From JACVRW01 sp963811055 (GTDB lineage: Bacteria; Actinomycetota; Thermoleophilia; Solirubrobacterales; Thermoleophilaceae): a stretch of DNA of 64,000 bases. Under the pieces are notes generated by a model, which saw only the letters and a program-made list of their open reading frames with translations, was not told the origin of the DNA and made no database searches. The DNA lies in assembly GCA_963811055.1 (NCBI GenBank), contig CAWEPQ010000014.1, forward strand, positions 248,001-312,000, in the 5' to 3' direction. Made by a program: the position numbers and the translations under genes. Below are positions 25,169 through 33,820 of the stretch, in pieces (the first letter of the stretch is position 1; every line of letters begins with the position of its first letter).

Positions 25169-26497
25169 ATGTTCGACACCCTCTCTGACCGCCTGCAGGA
25201 GGCCCTCGGCGATGTCCGCTCCCGCGGCAAGCTGACCGAGGACGACGTGAGCAAGGCCATGCGCCAGGTGCGCCTGGCGCTGCTCGAGGCGGACGTGAAC
25301 TTCAAGGTCGTGAAGGAGTTCACGGCCGGTGTGAAGGAGCGCGCCCTCGGCCAGGACGTGCTCGACTCGCTCAACCCGGGCCAGCAGGTGGTGAAGGTGG
25401 TGGCCGACGAGCTCACCACCCTGATGGGAGGCTCGGGCCGGGAGCTTGTATTCGCCAAGCCGGGACCCACCGTGATCCTCATGGCGGGCCTCCAGGGCTC
25501 GGGCAAGACCACGGCCTGCGGGAAGCTGGCTGTGCACCTCCGCGAGGAGCACGGGATGGACGTGGCCGTGGCCGCCTGCGACGTTTACCGCCCGGCCGCC
25601 GTGGATCAGCTGATCAAGGTGGCCGGCCAGGCGGGCGCGGCCGTCTACGAGCAGGGCACAGGGCGCGACCCGGTGGACATCGCCGAGTGGGCTCTTGGCC
25701 AGGCCAAGAGCGATCGCCGCGACGCCCTGATCGTGGACACCAGCGGCCGGCTCCACGTGGACGAGGACCTGATGAAGGAGCTGGCGCAGATCAAGAAGCG
25801 CACGAAGCCCCACAACGTGCTGCTCGTGATCGACGCGATGACCGGCCAGGACGCCGTGAACGTGGCCGAGCAGTTCTCGGCGACCGCGGACTTCGACGGC
25901 GTGGTGCTCACGAAGCTCGACGGCGACTCGCGCGGCGGCGCCGCGCTCTCGGTCAAGGCGATCACCGGCAAGCCGATCATCTACGCCTCCACCGGGGAGA
26001 AGCTCGGCGACTTCGAGCGCTTCCACCCCGACCGCATGGCGCAGCGGATCCTCGGGATGGGCGACGTGATGACGCTCGTGGAGAAGGCCGAGCGGCAGAT
26101 GGACGAGCGCCAGGCCCAGGAGCTCGAGCGGAAGATCCGCAAGGAGCAGTTCACGCTCGACGACTTCCTCGACCAGATGAAGCAGGTCCGGAACATGGGA
26201 CCGATCCAGAACCTCCTGAAGATGATGCCGGGGGTCGGCAAGCAGCTCGGGCAGCTGCAGGTGAGCGAGAAGGAGCTCGACCGGCTGGAGGCGATCATCC
26301 TGTCCATGACACCGGCCGAGCGCGCGAACCCGCAGCTCATCGACGGCTCGCGCAGGCGCCGGATCGCACACGGCTCCGGGACGTCCGTGCAGGCCGTCTC
26401 ACAGCTCGTGAAGCAGTTCGCTCAGATGAAGAAGGTCATGCGCCAGCTCTCGCAGGGCAAGATGCCCTCGCTGCAGCAGCTGGCGGGTGGTCGCTAA
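25169..26497 (+). CDS. ffh: Signal recognition particle protein Ffh
   Basis: 442-residue SRP54 GTPase. N domain MFDTLSDRLQEALGDVR; G domain with LMAGLQGSGKTTACGKLA (G1), DVYRPAAVDQL, LIVDTSGRLH (G3), VLTKLDGDSRGGAALS (G4) and TGEKLGDFERFHPDRMA. The Met-rich M domain carries NMGPIQNLLKMMPG and SMTPAERANPQLIDGSRRRRIAHGSG (written as two overlapping parts of one region), which bind 4.5S RNA and signal peptides. Heads the rpsP–khpA–rimM–trmD–rplS block. Confidence 0.96.
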   Translation: MFDTLSDRLQEALGDVRSRGKLTEDDVSKAMRQVRLALLEADVNFKVVKEFTAGVKERALGQDVLDSLNPGQQVVKVVADELTTLMGGSGRELVFAKPGPTVILMAGLQGSGKTTACGKLAVHLREEHGMDVAVAACDVYRPAAVDQLIKVAGQAGAAVYEQGTGRDPVDIAEWALGQAKSDRRDALIVDTSGRLHVDEDLMKELAQIKKRTKPHNVLLVIDAMTGQDAVNVAEQFSATADFDGVVLTKLDGDSRGGAALSVKAITGKPIIYASTGEKLGDFERFHPDRMAQRILGMGDVMTLVEKAERQMDERQAQELERKIRKEQFTLDDFLDQMKQVRNMGPIQNLLKMMPGVGKQLGQLQVSEKELDRLEAIILSMTPAERANPQLIDGSRRRRIAHGSGTSVQAVSQLVKQFAQMKKVMRQLSQGKMPSLQQLAGGR

Positions 26498-26510
26498 CCT
26501 CTCCCGCCTC

Positions 26511-26984
26511 ATGTCAGTCCGAGTCCGACTCACACGCGTGGGCAGCAAGAAGAACCCGATCTGGCGGGTGGTCGTCGCCGACCAGCGCTCGCCTCGGGAC
26601 GGCCGGTTCATCGAGACGATCGGTCACTACAACCCGCAGACGGAGCCGTCCACGATCCGCATCGACGCCGAGCGGCTCGAGCACTGGGTCGCGCGCGGCG
26701 CTCAGGCGAGCAACACCGTCAAGCAGCTGATGAAGGCCCAGGTGAAGAGCGGCGGGCCCACGCCCGAGCACGTGCCGGCCGCGGCACCCGTGCTGGTGGT
26801 GGAGGAGGAAGCCGCCGCCGAGGCCGTTGGCGAGGCCGCCGTGAGCGCCGACGCGGTGGACGAGGCCGTCCCCGCCGAGGGCGGGGCCGAGGTTGAGGCC
26901 GACGCCGACGCCCAGGCGCCCGCCGAGCAGGCCGAGGCCGGCGACGAGCCGGCTGACGCCACCGGGGACGAACCGAGCTCCTAG
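26511..26984 (+). CDS. rpsP: 30S ribosomal protein S16 with long acidic tail
   Basis: 157 residues. The first about 80 are a normal S16 (MSVRVRLTRVGSKKNPIWRV, GRFIETIGHYNPQTEP, AERLEHWVARGAQAS). The last about 70 are an Ala/Glu/Asp-rich disordered tail. The start ATG 26511 was chosen over 26487 because it opens the S16 fold exactly. A TAACCT lies 10 nt upstream. The tail is absent from most S16 proteins and parallels a similar tail on L19 nearby. The stop overlaps the GTG of khpA by one base. Confidence 0.94.
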   Translation: MSVRVRLTRVGSKKNPIWRVVVADQRSPRDGRFIETIGHYNPQTEPSTIRIDAERLEHWVARGAQASNTVKQLMKAQVKSGGPTPEHVPAAAPVLVVEEEAAAEAVGEAAVSADAVDEAVPAEGGAEVEADADAQAPAEQAEAGDEPADATGDEPSS

Positions 26985-27218
26985 TGGAGAAGCTGCTCGA
27001 GTATCTCGCCCGCTCGCTCGTCGACGAGCCGGACGAGGTCTCGGTCGAAGCATTCGAGGAGGAGGACGGCACCGTGGTCCTCGAGCTGCGGGTGGCCGAA
27101 CGACGACGCCGGCCAGGTGATCGGCCGCGGCGGGCGCACTGTCGCCGCGCTGCGCACCGTGGTCAAGGCCTCCGCGGTACGCCACGACCGGCGTGTGCTC
27201 GTCGACGTGGTGGATTGA
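26984..27218 (+). CDS. khpA: KH-domain RNA-binding protein KhpA, one frameshift
   Basis: About 77 residues. The first part, MEKLLEYLARSLVDEPDEV…VVLELRVA, continues after one extra base near 27101 as DDAGQVIGRGGRTVAALRTVV and ends LVDVVD. GRGG is the KH GxxG loop. KhpA binds RNA with KhpB and influences cell size and translation. The GTG start overlaps the rpsP stop, and the stop overlaps the TTG of rimM. The shift is probably a sequence error because the reconstituted protein is a perfect-length family member. Confidence 0.85.
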
Positions 27219-27649
27219 CCCTCGTCACCGCCGGACGCATAGGACGGTCACACGGATGGGACGGCAGCTTCTGGGTGGAGGCGGCCGAGCACGAGTTCCC
27301 GGAGGGGATGGTGCTGACGGTCGACGGGCGCGAGCGGCGCATCGAACGCCGCGCCGGCACGGACGACAGGCCCCTGATCAGGCTCACCGGCATCGAGGAC
27401 GTGCGCCCGCTGCGCGGCACGCCGCTGCTGGTGGAGGCAGAGCTCTCCGAGGACGAGTGGCTCGCGGCGGATCTGTTGGGCTGTGAGGTGCCTGGCCACG
27501 GCCGGGTGACCAGGGTGCTCGACGGACCGTCGTGCTCAGTGCTCGAGCTGGACGACGGGACGCTCGTGCCGCTGATTCCCGATGCCGTGACCTCGGTGGA
27601 CGCCGGCGGGCGCCGCATCGAGATCGACGAGAGGTTTCTCGGTCTCTGA
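27215..27649 (+). CDS. rimM: Ribosome maturation factor RimM
   Basis: 144 residues. The TTG start at 27215 overlaps the khpA stop (TTGA). TLVTAGRIGRSHGWDGSFWVEA is the RimM N-domain signature. The C-terminal PRC-barrel part has LLGCEVPGHGRVTRVLDGPS and LVPLIPDAVTSVDAGGRRI. Slightly short for the family. It assists 30S head assembly and binds S19; S16, encoded upstream, is its usual operon partner. It overlaps trmD by one base. Confidence 0.88.
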   Translation: MTLVTAGRIGRSHGWDGSFWVEAAEHEFPEGMVLTVDGRERRIERRAGTDDRPLIRLTGIEDVRPLRGTPLLVEAELSEDEWLAADLLGCEVPGHGRVTRVLDGPSCSVLELDDGTLVPLIPDAVTSVDAGGRRIEIDERFLGL

Positions 27650-28326
27650 TGGAGATCGACGTGTTCACCCTGTTCCCGGGCTGGTTCGCGTGGTTCTCCG
27701 AGCAGCGCCACGTGCGCAACGCCGAGGCGCTCGGTCACCGGCTCGCGTTCGTGGACATGCGCGCCACCACTCCGCTGAACGCTGGGCAGGTGGACGACAC
27801 GCCCTACGGGGGCGGGGCGGGAATGGTGATCAGGGCCGACGTGGTGGAGGCCGCCCTGCGGGAGCGCTACGAGGCCGACCCCGTGCAGCTCCCGTCCGAG
27901 CGGCGGGTGATCGCGCTGTCGGCGGGCGGGCGCCGGTTCGACGACGCGCTGGCCTCCGAGCTCGCGGCGGAGCCGGCGCTGACGCTGCTCTGCGGGCGCT
28001 ACGAGGGCTTCGACGAGCGCGTCCACGAGCACCTCGCCAGCGATGTGGTGTCGATCGGGCCGTACGTCCTGTCAGGCGGCGAGCCGGCGGCGATGGTGGT
28101 CTGCGACGCCGTGATGCGAAAGCTGCCGGGCGCGCTCGGCCACGAGGAGAGCGCCGTGGAGGAATCGTTCAGCGAGGCCCTCGAAGGGGCTCCGGAGTAC
28201 CCGCACTACACCCGCCCCTTCGATTGGCGCGGGCACGAGGTGCCGGACGTTCTCCTGTCCGGTGACCACGCCCGCGTCAAACGCTGGCGGCTGGACCAGA
28301 GTCGCCTCCGGGGCGAGTCCGGCTGA
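27649..28326 (+). CDS. trmD: tRNA (guanine(37)-N1)-methyltransferase
   Basis: 225 residues, SPOUT-class knotted methyltransferase that makes m1G37 next to the anticodon. MEIDVFTLFPGWF, DDTPYGGGAGMVIRADV, LLCGRYEGFDERVHEH and SIGPYVLSGGEPAAMV are the family motifs; the last two build the trefoil knot and SAM pocket. Start ATG overlaps the rimM stop. The 119 bases to rplS hold a GC-rich stretch with CCCCCGGGGGG that may form a leader hairpin for L19. Confidence 0.95.
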   Translation: MEIDVFTLFPGWFAWFSEQRHVRNAEALGHRLAFVDMRATTPLNAGQVDDTPYGGGAGMVIRADVVEAALRERYEADPVQLPSERRVIALSAGGRRFDDALASELAAEPALTLLCGRYEGFDERVHEHLASDVVSIGPYVLSGGEPAAMVVCDAVMRKLPGALGHEESAVEESFSEALEGAPEYPHYTRPFDWRGHEVPDVLLSGDHARVKRWRLDQSRLRGESG

Positions 28327-28445
28327 TCGCTCCGGCGCGGCAGCGGTCCGGTCCTTCGCTACCATGCGCCCTTGCGCGATAGCCCCCGGGGGGAGGTCGC
28401 GCCTCTCTTCTGCCCCCGGTCCGGCGAATCGCTTCAGTCCTTTCC

Positions 28446-29150
28446 ATGTCAGGTGTCATCGACAGCATCGAGCGCGCTCAGCTGCGCCGCGTCCCGGTCT
28501 TCCAGGCCGGCGATCGCGTGCGGGTGCACTTCCAGGTAGTTGAGGGCACCAGGCGGCGCACCCAGGTCTTCGAGGGTGTGGTCATCAAGCGCCAGGGCAG
28601 CGGGCTGCGCGAGACGTTCACCGTCCGCAAGCAGTCGTTCGGAGTAGGCGTGGAGCGCACCTTCCCCGTGCACTCGCCGAAGATCGAGCGCATCGAGGTC
28701 GCTGCCCGCGGCGACGTGCGGCGCGCCAAGCTCTACTACCTGCGCGACCGCGTGGGACGCAGCGCCCGTGTTCGCGAGCGCCGCTGGTCCGCCCCGGTCG
28801 AGGACGTCTACGAGACCGGAGCGATGCCGCCCGACGACGCTCCCCGCCCCGGCGAGGACGAGCTGGGCGAGGCGCGCGCCGAGGCCGACGACACCGAGGC
28901 GGCCGAGACCGAGGCCGCCGAAACGACTGAGACCACCGAGGCCACCGAGGGCGGGGCGCCCGAGCAGGCCGCGCCCGACGAGGAGCCCGTGGCCGTCGCC
29001 GATGCCGACAGCGCCGGCGATGCCGGCGAGCCTGTCGCGGACGCCGGTGCGGACGAGCCGTCTGACGAGCCCGCCGGCGACGACGCCGGCGAGGACACCG
29101 CGGAGCCTGACGACTCCGACGGTGAAGCCCGGGACGAGTCCTCGGGCTAG
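28446..29150 (+). CDS. rplS: 50S ribosomal protein L19 with long acidic tail
   Basis: 234 residues against about 115 for most L19. The conserved part (VIDSIERAQLRRVPVFQAGD, VFEGVVIKRQGSGLRETFTV, GVGVERTFPVHSPKIERIEV, RRAKLYYLRDRVGR) ends near residue 120. The remainder is an Asp/Glu/Ala/Thr tail with no predicted fold. It resembles the tail on S16 2 kb upstream. Possible roles are nuclease or aggregation shielding or binding of basic partners; this is inference. ATG start at 28446. Confidence 0.94.
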   Translation: MSGVIDSIERAQLRRVPVFQAGDRVRVHFQVVEGTRRRTQVFEGVVIKRQGSGLRETFTVRKQSFGVGVERTFPVHSPKIERIEVAARGDVRRAKLYYLRDRVGRSARVRERRWSAPVEDVYETGAMPPDDAPRPGEDELGEARAEADDTEAAETEAAETTETTEATEGGAPEQAAPDEEPVAVADADSAGDAGEPVADAGADEPSDEPAGDDAGEDTAEPDDSDGEARDESSG

Positions 29151-29169
29151 CGCCCGGTCGCGCGGCGTC

Positions 29170-29778
29170 GTGGCTGGCACCAAGGAGAAGAGCGCCGGGG
29201 GATCCCTGGTCGAGCTCGTCACGATCGTGGCGGTCGCGCTCGGCCTCGCGCTCGGCATCCAGGCGTTCCTGGTCAAGCCCTTTCGCATCCCGAGCGAATC
29301 GATGGTCCCGACGCTCGAGATCGGCCAGCGCGTGCTGGTCGATCGCGTGAGCTTCCGCTTCAGCGACCCCGACCGCGGCGACATCGTCGTGTTCAAGCCG
29401 CCCGCCGGAGCCGACACGAACACCTGCGGCGTCGAGCACGCGCCGGATTCGCCGTGCCCACGCCCGACAGACGGTCGCTCCGACACGAACTTCATCAAGC
29501 GGGTGGTCGCCGTGGGCGGCGATCGCCTCAAGGTCATCGACGGCGCCGTCTACCTGAACGGGAAGCGCCAGAAGGAGTCCTTCGCGCGCCTCGACTCGGA
29601 GTGCGGGCTCTGTGACCTGCCCAAGGAGATCGAGATCCCCAAGGGCTACTACTACATGATGGGCGACAACCGGGGCGAGAGCGCGGACAGCCGCGAGTGG
29701 GGGCCGATCCCCAAGGACGCGATGATCGGGAAGGCCTTCGCCACCTACTGGCCGCCCAACCGCATCGGCACGCTCTGA
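29170..29778 (+). CDS. lepB: Signal peptidase I
   Basis: 202 residues, inner-membrane leader peptidase. One N-terminal membrane segment (LVELVTIVAVALGLALGIQ), then FRIPSESMVPTLEIGQRVLV with the catalytic Ser of the SxMxPT box. NFIKRVVAVGGDRLKV holds the general-base Lys, and YYYMMGDNRGESADSREWG is box E. It contains CGVEHAPDSPCP and DSECGLCDL, two cysteine pairs not universal in the family. The start GTG 29170 lies 19 bases after rplS. Upstream in-frame sequence belongs to the rplS tail. Confidence 0.93.
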   Translation: MAGTKEKSAGGSLVELVTIVAVALGLALGIQAFLVKPFRIPSESMVPTLEIGQRVLVDRVSFRFSDPDRGDIVVFKPPAGADTNTCGVEHAPDSPCPRPTDGRSDTNFIKRVVAVGGDRLKVIDGAVYLNGKRQKESFARLDSECGLCDLPKEIEIPKGYYYMMGDNRGESADSREWGPIPKDAMIGKAFATYWPPNRIGTL

Positions 29779-29815
29779 GCGGCCGGCCGGCTTCCACTTC
29801 CGCCGCACGCCTGCC

Positions 29816-29821
29816 TATCAT
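29816..29821 (+). promoter_or_regulatory. Putative leaderless -10 of rnhB
   Basis: TATCAT, 9 nt before the GTG at 29831. It supports that start over the out-of-frame ATG at 29847. Confidence 0.45.
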
Positions 29822-29830
29822 CGCCGCAGC

Positions 29831-30556
29831 GTGGGGAGACCTGGCAATGGCGAAACCGAACCGGGCCGAGGCTCCAGCCGCGTCGAGCGGCGGAATGCCC
29901 GGTCCAAACGCCGCCGCGCGACGGCGGGACGCCGGCTCTTCGCCTTCGATCGCGAGATCGGCTGCCGCTATGTGGCCGGCGCCGACGAGGCCGGCCGGGG
30001 CTCGCTGGCCGGACCGCTCGTCGCCGCCGCCGTCCTGTTCGACCTCGAACGCCTCACCCTCTCCGACCGGCGCGCGCTCAGCCGGCTGAACGACTCGAAG
30101 CAGCACACGGCTGAGATGCGGGATGAGCTGTATCCGCTCGTCCTGCGCTCCGCGGCACGCTCCGTGATCGTGTCGCGCTGCGTGCGCGGGATCGACTCGC
30201 GCGGTCTCCACGTCACCAACCTCGATGCCCTCAGAACCGCCCTGCTCGGCGTTGCGCGCGAGGGCACCATCTGCCTTGTCGACGGCTTCGGGGTCCCCGA
30301 ATTCGGCTTCGAGCAGCGCGCCGTGGTGGACGGCGACTGCAGGAGCGCGGCCATCGCGGCGGCGTCCGTGCTGGCGAAGGTCAGCCGCGACCGCTTCATG
30401 CACAAGGCCGCGGAGCAGCATCCCGGCTGGGACTTCGAGACCAATGTGGGCTACTCGACCCCGGAGCACCGCGCGGCGATCGCCGCCAACGGCGTGTCCC
30501 CGCTCCACCGGATGTCATTCCAGTCGATCGCCTACACGCAGCTCGCGCTCGGCTGA
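29831..30556 (+). CDS. rnhB: Ribonuclease HII
   Basis: 241 residues. It cleaves RNA in RNA:DNA hybrids and removes misincorporated ribonucleotides. YVAGADEAGRGSLAGPLVAAAV carries the catalytic Asp-Glu pair (written in two parts: GADEAGRG and LAGPLVAAAV). LVDGFGVPEF and SAAIAAASVLAKVSRDRFM supply the other acids. The first about 45 residues are Arg/Gly-rich and unconserved. An ATG at 29847 with a nice GGGGAG upstream is in another frame and would need a frameshift, so GTG 29831 is kept. Confidence 0.9.
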   Translation: MGRPGNGETEPGRGSSRVERRNARSKRRRATAGRRLFAFDREIGCRYVAGADEAGRGSLAGPLVAAAVLFDLERLTLSDRRALSRLNDSKQHTAEMRDELYPLVLRSAARSVIVSRCVRGIDSRGLHVTNLDALRTALLGVAREGTICLVDGFGVPEFGFEQRAVVDGDCRSAAIAAASVLAKVSRDRFMHKAAEQHPGWDFETNVGYSTPEHRAAIAANGVSPLHRMSFQSIAYTQLALG

Positions 30557-30573
30557 CGCGCTCGCGCGGCGCA

Positions 30574-30960
30574 CTAGAACGCCTCCTCCACGTGCTCCAG
30601 TGCCAGGAGCGCCCCGGCCGGATCGAGGGTGATCCCGATCGCGTCGAAGCGAAGCTCCGGCGGATGCGGTCCTCCGTCCGCGCGGCCGGCCAGCCACTCG
30701 CGCGCCATCCAGCGCAGGCGGCGGCGCTTGCGCCAGTCCACCGATGCGAGCGGGTCGAGCGGGCCCGAGGCCGTGCGCGCCACCCGTGCCTTGACCTCGC
30801 AGAAGACCAGATAGCGCCGGTCCGCGGCCACGATGTCGAGCTCGCCGTAGCGCGTGCGGTAGTTGCGGTCGAGTAGCCGGAAGCCGCGTGCCTCGAGATG
30901 CGCGGAGGCGAGCCGCTCGCCCGTTGCCCCGAGGGCCCGGCGTGGGTCTGTGCGTTCCAC
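30574..30960 (-). CDS. YraN/UPF0102 endonuclease-fold protein
   Basis: 128 residues. GATGERLASAHLEARGFRLLDRNYR and YGELDIVAADRRYLVFCEVKAR form the PD-(D/E)xK nuclease-like core (E-x-D … ExK) of UPF0102, a family usually sandwiched between rnhB and comM/dprA. Here it is encoded opposite to both, so a small local inversion relative to the common order is likely. Its promoter overlaps a LexA-like box. A role in DNA repair or resolution of recombination intermediates has been proposed for the family; it is not proven. Confidence 0.88.
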   Translation of the reverse strand: MERTDPRRALGATGERLASAHLEARGFRLLDRNYRTRYGELDIVAADRRYLVFCEVKARVARTASGPLDPLASVDWRKRRRLRWMAREWLAGRADGGPHPPELRFDAIGITLDPAGALLALEHVEEAF

Positions 30961-30965
30961 GAGAG

Positions 30966-30979
30966 CGAACCTACGGTCG
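30966..30979. promoter_or_regulatory. LexA-box-like dyad at the yraN promoter
   Basis: CGAACCTACGGTCG matches the Gram-positive SOS box CGAACnnnnGTTCG at 9 of 10 positions and is centred in a longer 20-bp dyad GAGCGA…TCGCTC. It overlaps the -10-like TAGGTT (minus strand, 30968–30973) 7 nt before the yraN ATG, where a bound repressor would block transcription. Confidence 0.45.
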
Positions 30980-31111
30980 CTCTACAGACACGTGTGCGAC
31001 GAGCGTTAAGACCGAGCGACGAATGAGAGCGGCGCATGTGCGGCTCCGGTACGTGGTCGGTTTGGCACACAGTCGTCACACAAGCGTCCCCACGCTTCGG
31101 AGTCGCGCGCC

Positions 31112-31117
31112 TAGCGT
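31112..31117 (+). promoter_or_regulatory. Putative leaderless -10 of comM
   Basis: TAGCGT, 8 nt before the ATG at 31126. Confidence 0.45.
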
Positions 31118-31125
31118 GCCGACGC

Positions 31126-32645
31126 ATGCTCGCCAGCGTGTCCACGTTCGCCCTCGAGGGGGTCCGCAGCCACGAGGTCACCGTGGAGGTGGATGTCCGC
31201 CGCGGCCTGCCCGCGTTCACGCTCGTGGGCCTTCCCGACCGGGCGGTGCGGGAGTCCCGCGAGCGCGTGCGCGCAGCGGTCCAGAACTCCGGGCTCGAGT
31301 TCCCGCTCATGCGTATCACCGTGAACCTCGCGCCCGCGCACGTGCGCAAGGCCGGCCCCGGCTTCGACCTCGCGATCGCCGTCGGGCTGCTGGCTGCCAG
31401 CGGTCAGGTCCCACCGGAGGCACTGGAGCGGAGCGCGCTCTGCGGCGAGCTGTCTCTGAGCGGCGAGCTGCGGACCGTCCGAGGCGCGCTCGCTGCCGCC
31501 ATGGGTGCGCGAGCGGCCGGACACGAGCGTCTGATCGTCCCGCCCGCGAACGGCGGGGAGGCGGCGCTCGTCGACGGGCCTCCAGGTGATCGGGGCCCCG
31601 ACTCTCGACGGGATCGCGCGCGTGCTGCGCGGCGAGGAGGAGGCGGTCGCCGCGGCACCCGACCACGGCGATCACTGCCCCGGAGCCGGGGCGCCGGACC
31701 TCTCCGACGTGCGTGGACAGGACGACGCCAAGCGCGCCCTGGAGATCGCCGCTGCCGGCGCTCACAACCTGCTGATGGTCGGACCGCCAGGGGTGGGCAA
31801 GACGATGCTGGCGCGCCGGCTTCCCGGGCTTCTGCCGCCGCCGGACCTGCACGAGGCACTCGAGATCACGCAGATGCAGAGCGCCGCGGGCCTGGCGTCC
31901 GGGCGCCTCGTGCGCGAGCGTCCCTTCCGGGCGCCGCACCACACGATCTCCGCGCAGGGGCTCGTGGGCGGTGGCGCCGTGCCGCGGCCGGGGGAGCTCA
32001 CACTGGCGCACCGCGGCGTGCTCTTCCTCGACGAGCTGGCCGAGTTCGCCCGGGTCGCGCTCGATGCACTGCGCCAGCCGCTCGAGGAGGGCACGGTGGA
32101 GATCATGCGCGGGCAGCGCATGCTGGAGTTCCCGGCCAACGCCATCCTGGTGGCGGCCTGCAACCGCTGCCCGTGCGGGCGCTCGGCAGATCGCTGCCGC
32201 TGCGTGGCGGGCGAGCGCGATCGCTACCTGAGGCGGCTCAGCGGGCCGCTGCTGGACCGCCTCGATTTGGTGTGCGAGGTGCGGCCGGTCTCGCCGTTGG
32301 AGCTGGTCGGACAGGCACGGCCCGGACCGTCGACCGCGGCGGTGAGGGCGCGCGTGGGGGCGGCTCGAGAGCGCCAGCGCGAGCGGCTGACCGGGAGCGG
32401 GGTGCTGTGCAACGGGGATATGGACGGCCCGCTCACCCGGCGGCAGGTGACGCTCGACTCGGCCGGCGCCGCGGGGCTTGTCGGCGCACGCGAGCGCTCG
32501 GGGCTGAGCGGGCGCGGCCACGACCGCGTCCTGCGGGTGGCGCGCACGATCGCCGACCTCGACAGGCCGCGTGCGGGTGGCCGCGCGCGACGTCGAGGAG
32601 GCGCTCTCGTACCGCCTGGACGGCTGGGAGCGCCTGGCGGCGTGA
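31126..32645 (+). CDS. comM: YifB/ComM family AAA+ ATPase, two frameshifts
   Basis: Mg-chelatase-like hexameric helicase of the ComM family, which promotes branch migration during natural transformation. The N-terminal Lon-protease-like domain (FALEGVRSHEVTVEVDV, GLPDRAVRESRERVRAAV) runs to about 31580. The AAA+ domain has LMVGPPGVGKTMLARRLPGL (Walker A), GVLFLDELAEF (Walker B) and NRCPCG. The C-terminal helix region ends …RDVEEALSYRLDGWERLAA. Frames break at the CC of 31576 and the CC near 32566, each cured by removing one C. The stop overlaps the dprA GTG (GTGA). Confidence 0.87.
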
Positions 32646-33764
32646 GCCGAGGCCGTCGACAGCGGGGCATGTGACGGCTGCCTGCGCCGGTCGCGGCTGA
32701 TCGCCCACCTGGCGCCGCGGATCACGGGGATGCTCGGACGCAGGTCGCGCGGCGCGGCCGGGCTGCTGGCGCTCCCGGAGGAGGAGCTGATCGCCGCCGC
32801 CGGGGGAACGGGCAAGCAGGCGGTCCGGGACCGGCTCGCCCGCTTCGACGCCGCCGCGCGAGCGCGCGAAGCTCGGCGAGGCGGGTGCGTTCGCGGTCTG
32901 CCGTCACTCGCCGGCGTACCCGCCGCAGCTGGCCGAGCTCCCCGATCCACCCGCCGCCCTGTTCTGCGTCGGGCGACGCCGCGGCGCTGGCGCTGCTGCG
33001 GGAGGAGCCCGCGGTGGCGATCGTCGGGACCCGCAGGCCCTCGCCCTACGGCACGGAGGTCGCGTACGCGCTCGGCCGCGGGCTGGGCGCCGCGGGGGTG
33101 ACCGTGGTGAGCGGACTGGCGCTCGGGATCGACGCCACGGCGCACCGAGGCTGCCTCGACGGCTCCGGAGTGCGCGGTGGCGGTGCTGGCGTGCGGGCCG
33201 GAGCGGGCCTACCCGCGTCGCCACCGGCGTCTGCACGAGCAGGTGGCCGAGCGCGGCCTGGTGCTCTCCGAGCTGCCGCCGGGCACGCCGGCGCAGCGCT
33301 GGAGCTTCCCCGCGCGCAACCGGATCATGGCCGGGCTCGCGCGGCTGACCGTGGTGGTCGAGGCGGCGGAGCCGAGCGGGAGCCTGATCACGGCCGACTT
33401 CGCCCGCGAGCTCGGCCGGGAGGTCGGCGCCGTGCCCGGGCGCGTCACCGCCCGGATGGCCGCGGGCACGAACGGGCTCCTGCGCGACGGGGCGGTGCCC
33501 GTCACTTCGACCGAGGACGTGCTGGACGAGCTCTTCGGAGTCGGCGTGCGTCCGGGGCCGGCCGGCCGCCCGGCGGGCTCCGCCCGTCGACGCCGCGCTG
33601 CAGGGACGTCCTCGACGCGGTCGAGGCGGGCGCGGGCGTGGACGAGATCGTCCGGCGCACCGGTGCTCCCGGCCGCCGAGGTGCGCGCCGCGCTCGGCCG
33701 CCTCGAGGCGGAGGGGCACATCGTGCGCGGCGTGCTGGGCGGATGGGAGCGCGCCGCCATGTGA
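32642..33764 (+). CDS. dprA: DNA-processing protein DprA, multiply frameshifted
   Basis: RecA loader for incoming single-stranded DNA. The protein is readable in pieces: CDGCLRRSRLIAHLAPRI; LLALPEEELIAAAGGTGKQ; AYPPQLAELPDPPAALFCVG; VAIVGTRRPSPYGTEVAYALGRGL; VVSGLALGIDATAHRGCLDG; VAVLACGPERAYPRRHRRLH; GLVLSELPPGTPAQRWSFPARNRIMAGL; VVEAAEPSGSLITADFA; and a winged-helix tail. These are the Rossmann-like DprA fold and the SGLALGID and PARNRIM motifs. At least seven one-base shifts, nearly all single extra bases, separate the pieces. Since every motif survives, sequence error is far more likely than decay. Start inferred as GTG overlapping the comM stop. Confidence 0.82.
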
Positions 33765-33805
33765 GTGCTCGCCACGCTCATCCCGGCCGCCACTGCGGCG
33801 GCGCC

Positions 33806-33811
33806 TATCCT
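33806..33811 (+). promoter_or_regulatory. Putative leaderless -10 of thiD
   Basis: TATCCT, 9 nt before the GTG at 33821. Confidence 0.4.
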
Positions 33812-33820
33812 CCCGGCCCC

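Noticed and set aside
29847..30089. ATG 29847 with a good GGGGAG upstream as the rnhB start
   Set aside because: It is in a different frame from the RNase HII domain and needs a frameshift, while GTG 29831 is in frame and has TATCAT 9 nt upstream.
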